DNA from: Rhodocyclaceae bacterium
Lineage (GTDB): Bacteria > Pseudomonadota > Gammaproteobacteria > Burkholderiales > Rhodocyclaceae
Length of the DNA stretch: 64,000 nt
Direction: 5' to 3'
NCBI GenBank assembly: GCA_016702335.1
Contig: JADJEF010000020.1
Span: forward strand, 558,001-622,000
In this document: in pieces, positions 26,036-36,100 of the stretch
Layout: each line of letters begins with the position of its first letter
Numbering within the stretch: the first letter of the stretch is position 1
The notes under the pieces: generated by a model
Told to the model about the DNA's origin: nothing
Seen by the model: the letters and a program-made list of their open reading frames with translations, nothing else
The model's database searches: none
Position numbers and translations under genes: made by a program

Positions 26036-26809
26036 ATGATGAAAGTGCAATTTGTGCGTCGTGCTTATTCGTTCTTTCTGTTACTGGCTATCGGTCTTTT
26101 TGCGCCGATAGCCAGCGCCGCTGAGCCCCTGCTGATTCATGTCGATGCGGGAAATCCGCCATTCATGTTTGGAGCCGATGAAAAGGGGACTCCGCTCGGA
26201 ATGTATCCGGCGATCCTGTATTCAGCGTTTAAACGCGGCGGTACACCCGTAGTCGTGAAGGCCATCCCCTGGAAGCGGGCACTTCTGGAGATTGAGCTCG
26301 GCGCAGCAGGAGTAGGCGGCATTTACAAGAACGACGAGCGAGCGGCCAAATTCGACTATAGCGATCCGATCTTTCTTGAGCGGATAGCCGTGTTCTACAA
26401 CACGAATAACCCGATTGAGTTCAACTCGATCCGGGATCTGTTCGGCAAACGGGTCGGAGTGACTCGTGGCTGGAGTTACGGCGATGACTTTGATCTGGCG
26501 ATTAAGTACGACCAAGTCACGGCGGAGAGTACTGGTGGGGATCAGCAGAATTTCTCCAAGCTTGCACTCGGCCGTATCGATGCCGTGCTGGCCATCGTCG
26601 AATCAGGTGAGCGGTTGCTGGAGAAAGGCACGAAGGAGTACGCCGACATCAGGATGGCGAAAACCTTGCTGGTCAGTAACCAAGCCTATCTCGCCTTTGC
26701 CAAGAAAGCTAATCAGTTGCCAAGCATCGCGCTGTTTAACAAAGAGTTGGCGAAAATGAAAAAGGACGGCAGCTTCAACGCGCTGGTTCAGCAAGAACTG
26801 TCTCGCTGA
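26036..26809 (+). CDS. periplasmic solute-binding protein, tandem copy B
   Basis: A 257-aa paralogue of the preceding gene, 9 bases downstream. Signal peptide to about residue 28 (LAIGLFAPIASA). Shared blocks with copy A: PWKRALLEIE, GVGGIYKNDERAAKFDYSDPI, GVTRGWSYGDDFDLA, and LAKMKKDGSFNALVQQEL. The shared ligand-facing blocks suggest similar ligands. The two genes look like a tandem duplication transcribed together. Confidence 0.82.
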   Translation: MMKVQFVRRAYSFFLLLAIGLFAPIASAAEPLLIHVDAGNPPFMFGADEKGTPLGMYPAILYSAFKRGGTPVVVKAIPWKRALLEIELGAAGVGGIYKNDERAAKFDYSDPIFLERIAVFYNTNNPIEFNSIRDLFGKRVGVTRGWSYGDDFDLAIKYDQVTAESTGGDQQNFSKLALGRIDAVLAIVESGERLLEKGTKEYADIRMAKTLLVSNQAYLAFAKKANQLPSIALFNKELAKMKKDGSFNALVQQELSR

Positions 26810-26989
26810 ATTAACTAAAGCAACTCGCTACTGCCCGGTAGTTCTCATCGAAGAATTCATTGGCTGCCATACGCTGGTTCGCGCTCGTTCAGGAAGGCGC
26901 TAGAACTAAAGGGTCAGAGCTGCGCGCAATCAAACATCGCGCAAGGCTTCGCATGCCACAAACGTGCAAGCTGCGCCCGGGGGAAATGT

Positions 26990-27610
26990 GTGTACTACGG
27001 CGAAAAACTGAACAGCGTCACCCATCTGATTGGCGCCGCGCTTTCCATCGCGGGTCTGTCGATTCTGGTTACCGTCGCGGTGTTGCAAGGCGATCCATGG
27101 AAGGTGGTGAGTTTCAGCATCTACGGCGCGACGCTGGTTCTGTTGTACAGCTTTTCAACCATCTACCACAGCGTAAGAAGCCCGCGCGCCAAAGCGATCC
27201 TGCAAAAACTCGACCATAACGCGATCTATCTCCTGATCGCGGGCAGCTACACCCCGATCGCGCTGGTCACTTTGCGCGGCCCCTGGGGCTGGACGCTATT
27301 TGGCCTGAGCTGGGGTCTGGCTCTTGTCGGCATTGCTCAGGAATTGACGCTGGGCCGGCGCACCCGCCGCCTGTCGATGATCCTCTACGTGCTGATGGGC
27401 TGGTTGGTGATCATTGCCGTCAAGCCGCTCGTCGCTGCGATGCCATTGGCGGGCATTGCCTGGCTCGTCGCCGGAGGAATCGTGTACAGCGCCGGGATTT
27501 ACTTCTATGTGCACGACACGCGCGTCGCGCACTATCACGGCATATGGCATCTGTTTGTGCTGGGCGGCAGCTTTTGCCATTTCATGTGCATGCTGCTGTA
27601 CGTGGCCTGA
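26990..27610 (+). CDS. hemolysin III / YqfA-family membrane protein
   Basis: A 206-aa seven-transmembrane protein of the hemolysin III (PAQR-like) family, starting with GTG after GGGGGAAA. Family residues: an N-terminal EKLNSVTHLIGA, the FSTIYHS motif with Ser and His, LDHNAIYLLIAGSYTP, and the C-terminal HYHGIWHLFVLGGS with metal-binding His residues. Bacterial members may act as membrane hydrolases or stress proteins; the role is not established. The 180-base gap before it shows no gene. Confidence 0.9.
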   Translation: MYYGEKLNSVTHLIGAALSIAGLSILVTVAVLQGDPWKVVSFSIYGATLVLLYSFSTIYHSVRSPRAKAILQKLDHNAIYLLIAGSYTPIALVTLRGPWGWTLFGLSWGLALVGIAQELTLGRRTRRLSMILYVLMGWLVIIAVKPLVAAMPLAGIAWLVAGGIVYSAGIYFYVHDTRVAHYHGIWHLFVLGGSFCHFMCMLLYVA

Positions 27611-27664
27611 CGCCGCGCGTGCGCGGCAGCTATCCGCGCATTTTTACCGCGCCCTTGTTCACCA

Positions 27665-29305
27665 CTACACCTTGAACCGCGCCACCGTGCCACGCATGGT
27701 CGCGGCGAGCTCGGTAAGGCGCTGGGCTTCCGTGGCGGTGCTGGCAGAGGCGGAACTGCTTTGTTCGGTCCGGCTGGCAATGGTTTCGACCAGGGCAGCG
27801 ATGTTTTGGCTGGCCTCTGCCTGCTCGCGAATCGCCATGGTGATGGTGCTGATTTCCCCATCGACTTTCGCCGCGCCATCCTGAATGTCGGCAATTGCGG
27901 CCACGGCCTGATTGGTCAGTGAGACGCCATGCTCCACATTCCGGGTCACGGCGCTCATGCTGTCGACCGCGACGCGGGTGCCCGTGCCGATCTGCTCGAC
28001 CAACCCTGAAATTTCGGTCGCCGACGCGGCACTGCGTTCGGCGAGCTTGCGCACTTCATCGGCCACCACGGCAAAGCCGCGCCCTTGTTCGCCGGCGCGG
28101 GCCGCTTCGATGGCGGCGTTCAAGGCCAGCAAATTGGTCTGGTCGGCCACGTCTTTGATCAAGCCGACAATGTTGGCGATCTCTCCGCTCTTTTCCCCGA
28201 GGTGCTTGACGCTCTCGCTGGCGCTATTGACCGTGCTGAAGATCGTGGCCATTTCGTTGATGGTTTTTTGAATCACGGCGGCACCGTCGCTGGCCGCGTT
28301 GCGGGCCGTGCTGCTCAGGGCGGTGACATCACGCGAGACTTCGGAAATGTGATTGATGCTGACCGACAATTCCTCCACACTGGCCGCCATGCTGCTGGTG
28401 GCATCCGCTTGCTTCTCGCTGTTGCCCGATACCTCGCTCGCCGACGAAGAAAGTTCGGCGGCAGTTCGGGCCACCTGCGCCGATTGCTCGACGATTGTGG
28501 TCACCACGCCCTGAAGCGCGTGGCGCATGGATTCGAGTGCGGCGAGCATGCTGTGCTGATTTTCAGCCGGCACCGGCTTGCTGAAATCGCCCTCGGCAAA
28601 GTTCCGGATGGCCGTGTTGGCCTCATCAACGCTGCCACCTATCTGGCTCAGCAGCAGGCGGTTCGCAAGCACCATGGTGCCGACCAGCGCGCCGATCAGC
28701 GCCAGCATCAGGGCGCTGAGCCACATTTGCAGTTGCGCCGCATCCGCAATAGCCGTGTCGGTGCGGGCGTCGAGCATGCGGAAAAATTCTGCCACCGGTT
28801 TGTTGATCTTGTCGATTTCGGCCATATAGGCGTGGCCATGCACCAGCTCGCGCGCCTTGGCTTTGTCGTCATCCACGTTCTTTGCCGTGAGTTCCATGGC
28901 CTGGGTTTCGATCTTGATCAGATCATCCGAAAGCCTCTTCGCGTCATCGAGCTTGGCCAGTTCGGCGGCGGTGTAGCCGGCTTGCTTCATCAGATCGATG
29001 ATCGGAGCCTTGGAGCCGTCGGCGCGGGCCGCCTTGCCGTCGAGCCTGTCGGCAATGGTGTTGTATTCGTTCTTGAAGCGGTCGTCACCGGTCACGACAT
29101 ACAAGCGCACCGTGCGGGTCAGATCGTCCGAAGCCTGACGGAATTCGCTGGCCAGGCCGGCGGCGATTTGCTGCGATGTGTAGGCGCTCTTGACCGTACT
29201 TGAAACCCAGAGCAAGGCCAGCAGGCAGCCCACACTGGCGACAGCGAGTACGCCAATGACGGCGATGAGTTTGGAAAACGACATGCCATCGTTGGCGGTG
29301 CTCAT
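27665..29305 (-). CDS. methyl-accepting chemotaxis protein
   Basis: A 546-aa chemoreceptor. The first transmembrane helix is at residues about 12-34, a periplasmic four-helix-like region follows (to about 190), and the second helix is at about 193-214. A HAMP-like stretch leads to the cytoplasmic coiled coil. The highly conserved tip NLLALNAAIEAARAGEQGRG and VVADEVRKLAERSA is present. There is no CheR-docking pentapeptide at the C-terminus (ends ARFKV). Binding-protein genes lie on both sides, so indirect sensing through one of them is possible but unproven. A repeat copy lies in its leader. Confidence 0.93.
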   Translation of the reverse strand: MSTANDGMSFSKLIAVIGVLAVASVGCLLALLWVSSTVKSAYTSQQIAAGLASEFRQASDDLTRTVRLYVVTGDDRFKNEYNTIADRLDGKAARADGSKAPIIDLMKQAGYTAAELAKLDDAKRLSDDLIKIETQAMELTAKNVDDDKAKARELVHGHAYMAEIDKINKPVAEFFRMLDARTDTAIADAAQLQMWLSALMLALIGALVGTMVLANRLLLSQIGGSVDEANTAIRNFAEGDFSKPVPAENQHSMLAALESMRHALQGVVTTIVEQSAQVARTAAELSSSASEVSGNSEKQADATSSMAASVEELSVSINHISEVSRDVTALSSTARNAASDGAAVIQKTINEMATIFSTVNSASESVKHLGEKSGEIANIVGLIKDVADQTNLLALNAAIEAARAGEQGRGFAVVADEVRKLAERSAASATEISGLVEQIGTGTRVAVDSMSAVTRNVEHGVSLTNQAVAAIADIQDGAAKVDGEISTITMAIREQAEASQNIAALVETIASRTEQSSSASASTATEAQRLTELAATMRGTVARFKV

Positions 29306-29362
29306 GGTGAATTCCTTTTATGCGGGGATGAAAAATCGGATTCGGCCTTGGCCGCGCCCATC

Positions 29363-29392
29363 AACGCCGTCTTGCCAGCGCCGACTTCTGGA
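29363..29392 (-). repeat. dispersed repeat copy 7, upstream of the chemoreceptor gene
   Basis: The minus strand reads AGTCGGCGCTGG, variable CAAGA, CGGCG, then TT; the left flank is TCCAGA. It lies 58 bases before the chemoreceptor start, probably within the leader transcript. Confidence 0.82.
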
Positions 29393-29616
29393 AGCGGTGG
29401 TGGGAGCATACCGCAACGCGACGTTGCCGCGGGATGGCAGGCTGCCGTGAGCGCGTGATCCGGATAGCACCCAAAGACGAGTCGGTGCTGCGCTTGATTG
29501 GCACCTGACTCGACGAAAGCACTGGATAGACAGGAGGCCCACCACTGGGCATCGTCACCCGCAGCCACCACCGGCCAGTACCCTCGCGTCAGCCACCCAA
29601 CCGGACGAATTTAAAG

Positions 29617-29639
29617 CAGATTTTGGGCTGCAAAATCTG
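29617..29639. promoter_or_regulatory. 9-bp inverted repeat, operator candidate
   Basis: CAGATTTTG and CAAAATCTG with a 5-base spacer, directly before a -35-like TTGACG. The AT-rich perfect dyad stands out in GC-rich DNA and is placed like an operator for the downstream binding-protein gene. The rest of the 455-base gap (29306-29760) holds repeat copy 7 and no gene. Confidence 0.5.
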
Positions 29640-29642
29640 GGC

Positions 29643-29671
29643 TTGACGGCCCCCCGCGCGGTTGCTAGCCT
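29643..29671 (+). promoter_or_regulatory. candidate sigma-70 promoter
   Basis: TTGACG, 17-base spacer, TAGCCT. It lies 90 bases before the binding-protein start at 29761 and abuts the inverted repeat. The -10 box is a weak match. Confidence 0.4.
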
Positions 29672-29760
29672 AGATTCGGTGCTGTCAGATCGAGATCGCA
29701 TGCGTGACACACGACACCCAAACATCCATTTGCTGGTCATTAACTTCAGGAGATTTTTCA

Positions 29761-30555
29761 ATGATTCGAGCGCTCATTCTGGGTTTGCTTTTTTCAACAG
29801 TACTTGGCGCAGCGACTCCCGCTATGGCGCAGGAGACGAAGACAGCGGCGTCAAGCATCAGGGTTGCCTATTACGAAGCGGGCTACCTCAATTCAGGCGG
29901 AAAGGGAATTGACAGGGATGTCGTGGCAGAGCTCGCCAAAAGGGGAGGCTATCGGTTTGAGCATGTCGATCAGCCCAGAGCCCGCATCTGGGTCACTTTG
30001 GAGAGTGGAGAACTGCCGATGAGCGTATCGGGTCTGCAGACACCTGCGCGCGACAAGTTCGCCTACTTCGTTCCCTATATCGCACAAAAGAACAAGGCAC
30101 TGGTTCTGGGCGACAAGAAAATAGATGCGGACGCTTTTGCTGCCGATAAATCATCAAGAATGGCCGTCGTCAGGGGCTTCAAACATGGCGATTATTTTGA
30201 TCGGCTGGTGGACAAGGTACGGCAGAACGGGAACGTTGCCGAAGTCCCCACCATTGATAACCTTTTTCTGATGCTCGAATCAGGAGACCGGGTGAACATG
30301 ATTATTTCGCAACCGGCACTGTATGCAAAAGCCCTGAAGGAGAAGGGGCTCGAGTCGAAGGTGAGCGTTCAGGACCTCGATACGCAGGGGAAGGGCGTCA
30401 ATCTTGGCCTGATTCTCTCCAAAGCGCACTTCACGCCCGCAGATGTCGCCAAAATGCAAGGCATCATCAATGATATGAAGAAAGATGGCACGCTCGCCGC
30501 GATATTTGCCAAGTATCTGAACAAGCAGGATGCTGCGGAAGCTTTGCATTTTTAA
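29761..30555 (+). CDS. periplasmic solute-binding protein
   Basis: A 264-aa protein with a signal peptide (LGLLFSTVLGAATPAMA) and the binding-protein fold: SIRVAYYEAGYLN, RARIWVTLESGELPMSVSGLQTP, VRGFKHGDYFDRLV, and the ending NDMKKDGTLAAIFAKYL. It is related to the tandem pair at 25277-26809 by the RGFKHGDYFD and MKKDG blocks, but clearly diverged. ATG 29761 follows a GGAGA. It stands alone with its own promoter-like region; no transporter genes are adjacent. Confidence 0.8.
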   Translation: MIRALILGLLFSTVLGAATPAMAQETKTAASSIRVAYYEAGYLNSGGKGIDRDVVAELAKRGGYRFEHVDQPRARIWVTLESGELPMSVSGLQTPARDKFAYFVPYIAQKNKALVLGDKKIDADAFAADKSSRMAVVRGFKHGDYFDRLVDKVRQNGNVAEVPTIDNLFLMLESGDRVNMIISQPALYAKALKEKGLESKVSVQDLDTQGKGVNLGLILSKAHFTPADVAKMQGIINDMKKDGTLAAIFAKYLNKQDAAEALHF

Positions 30556-30645
30556 CCCTGATTCACCCCTTAACCTCTGGCGATACCGGGTATTCATGAC
30601 GGATAGTTGCGCCAACATATAGGTGCGCCAAATACACGGGGCCGA

Positions 30646-30669
30646 GTATTGCCCCTTGTATTGCCCCTT
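30646..30669 (+). repeat. 12-bp perfect tandem duplication
   Basis: Two adjacent copies of GTATTGCCCCTT in the 276-base gap between the binding-protein gene and bioF. No other feature is seen in that gap. Confidence 0.75.
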
Positions 30670-30831
30670 GTGACTGGCGCACCCTCAATCCGAGTGAAAC
30701 ACTCGATTTGCCGCCCCACCTGCCAGATTCGCCACCGAGGTCGGGTGTTCAGGAGAGTGATTTGCGCTGCACCACACCACTCGCCTGTGCCATAGTCGTC
30801 CACCCGACGATGACTTTTTCCACACGTAGCC

Positions 30832-31995
30832 ATGGTTGCAGCCCCCGTTGAAGACCCGACGCACGCCCACGACGCCCTCGACGCTCTGATCGTGCCGCAA
30901 CTCGATGCCTTGCGCGCCAAACAACGCTGGCGCAGCGTGCGCGCCCACGCCCCGGGGCTGATCGATGTCGCCGGTAACGATTACCTGGGTCTGTCTCGCC
31001 ACCCCGAACTCATTGCCCGCGCCTGCGCCTGGGCGCAGCGACACGGTGCCGGCAGCCGCGCCTCGCGCCTGGTCAGTGGCACCAGCGCCGAGTTGCTGGC
31101 ACTGGAGGCCCGCCTCGCGACCTTCAAAGGCACCGAAGCGGCCTTGCTGTTTGCCAGTGGCTACCAGCTCAACAGTTCGGTGCTGCCCGCCCTGTTCCGT
31201 CTGGCACCGACCGGCAGCACCCCGCTGATTTTTACCGACAAGCTTAATCACGCCAGCATGCACGCCGGCTGCACCGGGCTGGCGCAGATCCGCTTTCGCC
31301 ACAACGATCTGGCGCATCTTGACGAACTGCTGCAGGCTCACCCCGGTCCGCTGCGCTTTGTGATTACCGAGTCGGTGTTCAGCATGGACGGCGACCGCGC
31401 TGATGTGCCGGCACTGGCGGCGCTGGCCGCTCGCCACGGGGCGTTTGTCTACCTTGACGAAGCCCATGCGACCGGCGTGCTCGGGCCGCAAGGGCGAGGG
31501 CTGGCCTGTACCGCCGGGCACGCGGTACCCATCGTGATGGGCACGCTGGGCAAGGCCCTCGGCGGTGCCGGTGCTTACGTCGCCGGCTCGCGGATGCTCA
31601 TCGACTGGCTGATCAATCGTTGCGCCGGCTTTATCTACAGCACGGCCCCCGCACCGGCGAGTTTTGGTGCCCTCGATGCCGCGCTCGATCTGGTGCCGGG
31701 CATGGACGCTGAACGCACCCGCCTGGTGCAGATTTCCGATGCCTTGCGCACCTGCCTGCGCGAACGTGGCATCGACACCCTGCAATCGAGTACGCAGATT
31801 GTGCCGGCCGTGCTCGGCGACGAGGCGGCGACTCTGGCGGCGGCCGAGCGCCTGCGCGAGGCCGGATTGCTGGCGATTGCTATCCGCCCACCCACCGTGC
31901 CGACCGGCAGCGCCCGCCTGCGCTTTGCCCTCTCGGCCGCGCTCAGCGATGCGCAGGTAGAGTGCTTGCTGTCCAGCGTGCGCAATTGCCTGTGA
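30832..31995 (+). CDS. bioF: 8-amino-7-oxononanoate synthase
   Basis: PLP-dependent condensation of pimeloyl-ACP (or -CoA) with alanine, the first ring-forming step of biotin synthesis. The 387-aa protein has the alpha-oxoamine synthase pattern: NDYLGLSRHPEL, ESVFSMDGDRADV, DEAHATGVLG, and the PLP lysine in GTLGKALGGAGAYV. It ends in TGA overlapping a GTG that once started bioH; the bioH copy here is decayed (31992-32080) and the functional copy lies 5.6 kb away. Confidence 0.95.
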   Translation: MVAAPVEDPTHAHDALDALIVPQLDALRAKQRWRSVRAHAPGLIDVAGNDYLGLSRHPELIARACAWAQRHGAGSRASRLVSGTSAELLALEARLATFKGTEAALLFASGYQLNSSVLPALFRLAPTGSTPLIFTDKLNHASMHAGCTGLAQIRFRHNDLAHLDELLQAHPGPLRFVITESVFSMDGDRADVPALAALAARHGAFVYLDEAHATGVLGPQGRGLACTAGHAVPIVMGTLGKALGGAGAYVAGSRMLIDWLINRCAGFIYSTAPAPASFGALDAALDLVPGMDAERTRLVQISDALRTCLRERGIDTLQSSTQIVPAVLGDEAATLAAAERLREAGLLAIAIRPPTVPTGSARLRFALSAALSDAQVECLLSSVRNCL

Positions 31996-32080
31996 CGTAC
32001 GTGGTACTGGTGCATGGCTGAGGCAACGATGCCAACCGGTGGGATGCGCTTTGTCCCCGGCTGCCCGGCGACACGGTAAC
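31992..32080 (+). pseudogene. decayed duplicate of the bioH 5' end
   Basis: From the bioF stop onward the sequence matches the start of bioH at 37611 with roughly 80-85% identity over about 80 bases. It would read MTYVVLVHG and then TGA where bioH has Trp (codon 10), followed by a frame still recognisable as DANRWDALCPRLPGD. The match also extends a short way into the end of bioF. It shows that bioF and bioH were once adjacent with a GTGA overlap. Confidence 0.8.
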
Positions 32081-32112
32081 CGGACAGAACCCTCTCCAGT
32101 ACCGGGCTACCC

Positions 32113-33108
32113 TCAACACTCAATCTCGACCCGGTTCCGCCCATTGTGCTTTGACCGGTACAGCGCTGCGTCGGCCCGTGCAATCAGCGTATCGATGGTT
32201 TCTTCGGCGCGAATTGACGCAACGCCAAAACTGCACGTCTTGCCACCCACCACGTGGAAGCTCTGCTGCGCGATCTTCTGACGCAGCTTTTCGGCGCTCA
32301 GCGCGGCACCCTCAATCGAGGTATCGGGGCAAACAATGAGAAACTCTTCGCCGCCCCAGCGTCCAACGGTATCGACTTCCCGCGCATCTTTGCGCAGCAG
32401 GTACGCCACTTGAGTCAGCACCTGATCACCAACCTGATGGCCGTGGGTGTCATTGACCGACTTGAAATGGTCGACGTCAAGCAAAATGACCGAAAAACTG
32501 TTGCCGTAACGCTTGCTGCGCACCAGTTCTGCATCCAGCACCTGATCGAGCCGCAGCCGGTTGTAGAGCCCGGTCAGCCGATCCGAGACCGACAACTTTT
32601 CCAGCTGCTTGTTTTTCTCGACCAACTCGGCAGTGCGCTCGGCGACCAGGCTTTCCAGGTGCGCGTTGATGCGCTCGAGCTCAGCGTTTCGCTTTTCCAG
32701 CTCGAGTCCCTGGCGATAGGTGTGCAGCGCAGATTTCGCGGTGAGCGCCAGATCGGCGTTATTAAATGGCTTCTCCAGAAACCGATACAGATTGGCCTCG
32801 TTGATCGAGCGCTTGACTCCGTCAAGATCGCTTTGCCCGGTGAGCATGATCTTCACCGTGCGCGGGGTCTTCTCGTGCATGCGTACCAACAGTTCGTCAC
32901 CGCGCATGCCGGGCATCAGGAAGTCTGAAATGACGACGCTGATTTCCTTGCCATCTTCAGCGATCTCGGCGCACAGCTCCAGCGCTTCCCTCCCGCTTTC
33001 CGCGACCTCTACGGTAACGCCTTCGCCCAGCATTTTGTCCAGCAATGGACGCAAGGCATTGAGCACGGCGGCATCATCATCGACACACAGGACAATATTG
33101 GAATTCAT
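32113..33108 (-). CDS. diguanylate cyclase response regulator
   Basis: A 331-aa cytosolic protein. A receiver domain (1-122) has the acidic pocket VDDD and phospho-acceptor Asp62 (ISDFLMPG). A coiled coil (about 135-175) follows, then a GGDEF domain with GGEEF at 252-256 for c-di-GMP synthesis. An RxxD inhibitory site (REVD, 243-246) lies five residues before GGEEF, so product inhibition is expected. It overlaps the kinase gene by four bases, so the two form a two-component pair in which the kinase most likely phosphorylates this protein. Confidence 0.93.
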   Translation of the reverse strand: MNSNIVLCVDDDAAVLNALRPLLDKMLGEGVTVEVAESGREALELCAEIAEDGKEISVVISDFLMPGMRGDELLVRMHEKTPRTVKIMLTGQSDLDGVKRSINEANLYRFLEKPFNNADLALTAKSALHTYRQGLELEKRNAELERINAHLESLVAERTAELVEKNKQLEKLSVSDRLTGLYNRLRLDQVLDAELVRSKRYGNSFSVILLDVDHFKSVNDTHGHQVGDQVLTQVAYLLRKDAREVDTVGRWGGEEFLIVCPDTSIEGAALSAEKLRQKIAQQSFHVVGGKTCSFGVASIRAEETIDTLIARADAALYRSKHNGRNRVEIEC

Positions 33109-36100
33109 AGGGACTCCGTCAAGTAGGGCAGGTGTACGCTGAAGGTCGTTCCGACGCCGACACGGGTCTCGACCTCAATCCGTCCGTGGTGCTTTTCAAT
33201 AATCTTCTTCACAATGTCTAGCCCCAACCCGCTGCCTTCTCCGGTGGGCTTGGTGGTAAAAAAGGGATCAAATATTTTCGCCTTTATTTCGTCGGGGATG
33301 CCGCAGCCCGTGTCGGAAACGCTGACAATAGCTTCGTCCCCCACGCGCCGGATGGCGACGGTGAGCGTACCCGCGTAGTTCATTGCTTGCAGGGCGTTGT
33401 GAATCAGGTTGGTCCACACCTGGCAAAGCTCGTCCGGAAGGCAGTGCAGGGGCGCAACGTCGTCCAGGTCAAGCACCAGTTCGATGCCCTGTTTGAGCTG
33501 GTTTTGGTAGATCGTCAGCACGGTGTCAAGGCCTTCCCTAAGGCTGGCTTCGCGCATTCCCTCGCTCTTGTTGATGCGTGCAAACGACTTGAGCGCAAAA
33601 ATGATTTTGGCCACGCGCTCTACCGCGGTGTTGATGTTGTGCGTGCCTTTGATCACCGCCCCGATGCTGTTTGCGACACTGAGGATCAGCTCGCGTTCGG
33701 GGTGGCGCAGCAGCGGCAGGTAAACCGCCAGCGCCCCATCAACGCCGGTTTGCACTATCAGCATCGCGATCCGCTCGGGCTCGTCTATCCCCACTGCTGC
33801 GAGTTCCTCGGCCACGGCCCGGCGCGCAGCTCGCTCCTCACGTGAGCTCTGCGATGTCTTTGGCAGCCGCATCTGGCTAAGAAGTTGAATAAACAACTGC
33901 CGGTGTTCGACATCCAGCCGTTCGAACAGGTTCGGCAGCCTGATCAGGGCGTCATCCAGGGCGTCGGCAATGGTTTCACCGCTCGACTTCACGGCAGCGA
34001 TGGGAGTGTTGATTTCATGCGCCACACTGGCCACCAATTGGCCAAGAGAGGCCATTTTTTCCGATTGAACGAGTTGCGACTGGGCAGCGCGCAAGTCGTG
34101 GAGCGTGGATTCAAGCTGAGCATGGGACTCCCTGATTTCCCGCTCGGATTTCTTGCGCTCTGAAATGTCCTCAACCGCCGCCACGATGCCTCGTCCGATA
34201 TCAGTGGGGTCAATCATCGAAATGCTCGTACCTATCCAGAAGCTACGGCCTTGCCTGTCGATCACCTGCAATTCTTCGATATAGGTTTGGCCAGTGCCAA
34301 TGGCAGCGGCAACTCTGTTGAGAAAGGACTCAAATTCATCGTCTGAGCAAAATAAGCGTCTGGGAGTTTCCCCGAGCAATTCGTCTGAGGAATACCCGAC
34401 CACCTGCAGGTATTTGGCGTTAACCCGCGTATAGCGCAGTTCTGCATCCATCAGACAGATGCCGACCGGCGCCGTGTCAAGAATGGACTGAATGGTGGTC
34501 AGCGACTGCTGGGCAATGTTCTCGGACTGAATGAGTTGCTGATGGGCCGAATCGAGCTTCTGATTGAGAGACGTCAGACTCCGGTTGAACTTCGCCAATT
34601 TGCGGTTCCACGCAATGAAGCCGAGTGCCAGCAAGGTCATCCCGAATCCGAGCTTCCATAACAGGCTGTAATCCGCCACGGGCTCATAGCGTACGGAGAG
34701 CCATTGCTGAGCCACTGCCCGGCGCTCATCCGGCGGCACCAAATCGATGGCCGCCTGCAAGATGCCACGCAGCAGGGGTTCGTCGTTTCGGGTCGCGACC
34801 GACAAATTCCATTTGTCATCCAGTTGCCCGGCTACTTTGAGGTCAAGCATTCCGCGGGTCTGGATCAGGTAGGTGACCGGTGGCAAGGCATCCAGGAAAC
34901 CAAACAGCTTGCCCTCCTGGACCTGTTGCAAGCCCTCTACGTTGTTGGCCACCTCGACCAGTTTGATGTTCGGATAGCGACGTTTCAGTTCGTCGGTCAG
35001 CCAGTAGCCCCTGACCACCCCAAAGGTCTCGCCGAGCACTGACTGGATGTCGGCGACATAGGCCTGACGGCTCTGGGTCACGATGACGGTATTGAAACTG
35101 ACATAGGGCCCCGTAAAATCCATGAACTCTTTTCGTGCCTGAGTTTCTGCTGCTGCGGAGATGATGTCGCATTGGCGGCTTCGGGCCAGGTCAAGGCTTT
35201 CCTGCCAGGTCTTGGTCGGCACCAGAACAATCTTTGTCGCCAGCTTTTCGGAGAATTTGGCGATCATGTCGGCCACCATGCCCTCGTGAACGCCGTTGCT
35301 GGCAATACGTTCCATGGGCATCCAGTCGGGGTCGACACACATTCTGATTTCGCCCTTTTTGGCCAAATAGGCCTGCTGGTCGGAATTGAGAATGGTTCGC
35401 TCGCTATCCAGCGCGAAGTTGCCAAACCACTTGGTGCGGAGTTCACCAAGTTCGCTCGGCGTCAGCGAGGCCGCCGCCTTGTTCAGCATGGATACCAATT
35501 GCGGTTCATTTTTGTGCGCGGCGAAGTAAAAAGATGCCGGCTTGCCCTTGTCGAACTCCTTGACCCAGCCGCCCAACTTCAGGTCGGTGATGCCCTTCTT
35601 TTGCAGCCAATACGAGACACCGGCATCGGTTTCAAACGTGGCATCGGCCCTGCCGCCCGATACCGCATCGAGCAGTTGTTCGAGATTGTCGACTGGCAGG
35701 AGTTTGATGTCGGGATACCCCTGCTTCAGGAAGGTTTCCTGCGCCCAGTTTTTTCCCACCGCAACGGTCTTTCCGCGCAATTGTGCGATATCGGTAATGT
35801 CCGGGTCGCCCTTGCGCGAGACAAACACCTGCTTGGTACGGAAATACGGTTCCGAGAAAAACATCGTTTTTTCTCGCTCGGGCGTACGAAGCACCGATTG
35901 CAGCAGGTCAAGCTTGCCCTCCTTGAACATCTGCTGGAGTTGCTCCCAGGTGGGGCCGGTAGCGTACTCCACCTTCATACCCAGGCGCTCGGCGAGCAGA
36001 TTGAGCAGATCGATGCTGTACCCCTGAGCCTTGCCATCGACGGCGAAATCAAACGGCGGGTAGTCGGTCTCATTGCTGACGCGAATGACCGGGTGCGCCT

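Noticed and set aside
26860..26989. Possible REP-associated transposase start before the hemolysin-III gene
   Set aside because: Only a few residues (MPQTCKLRPG) are suggestive; no downstream domain.
31070..31098. Sequence close to the repeat core (one mismatch) in bioF
   Set aside because: It encodes the conserved BioF motif SGTSAE and lacks the CGGCG half and flanks; coincidence of codon choice is enough.
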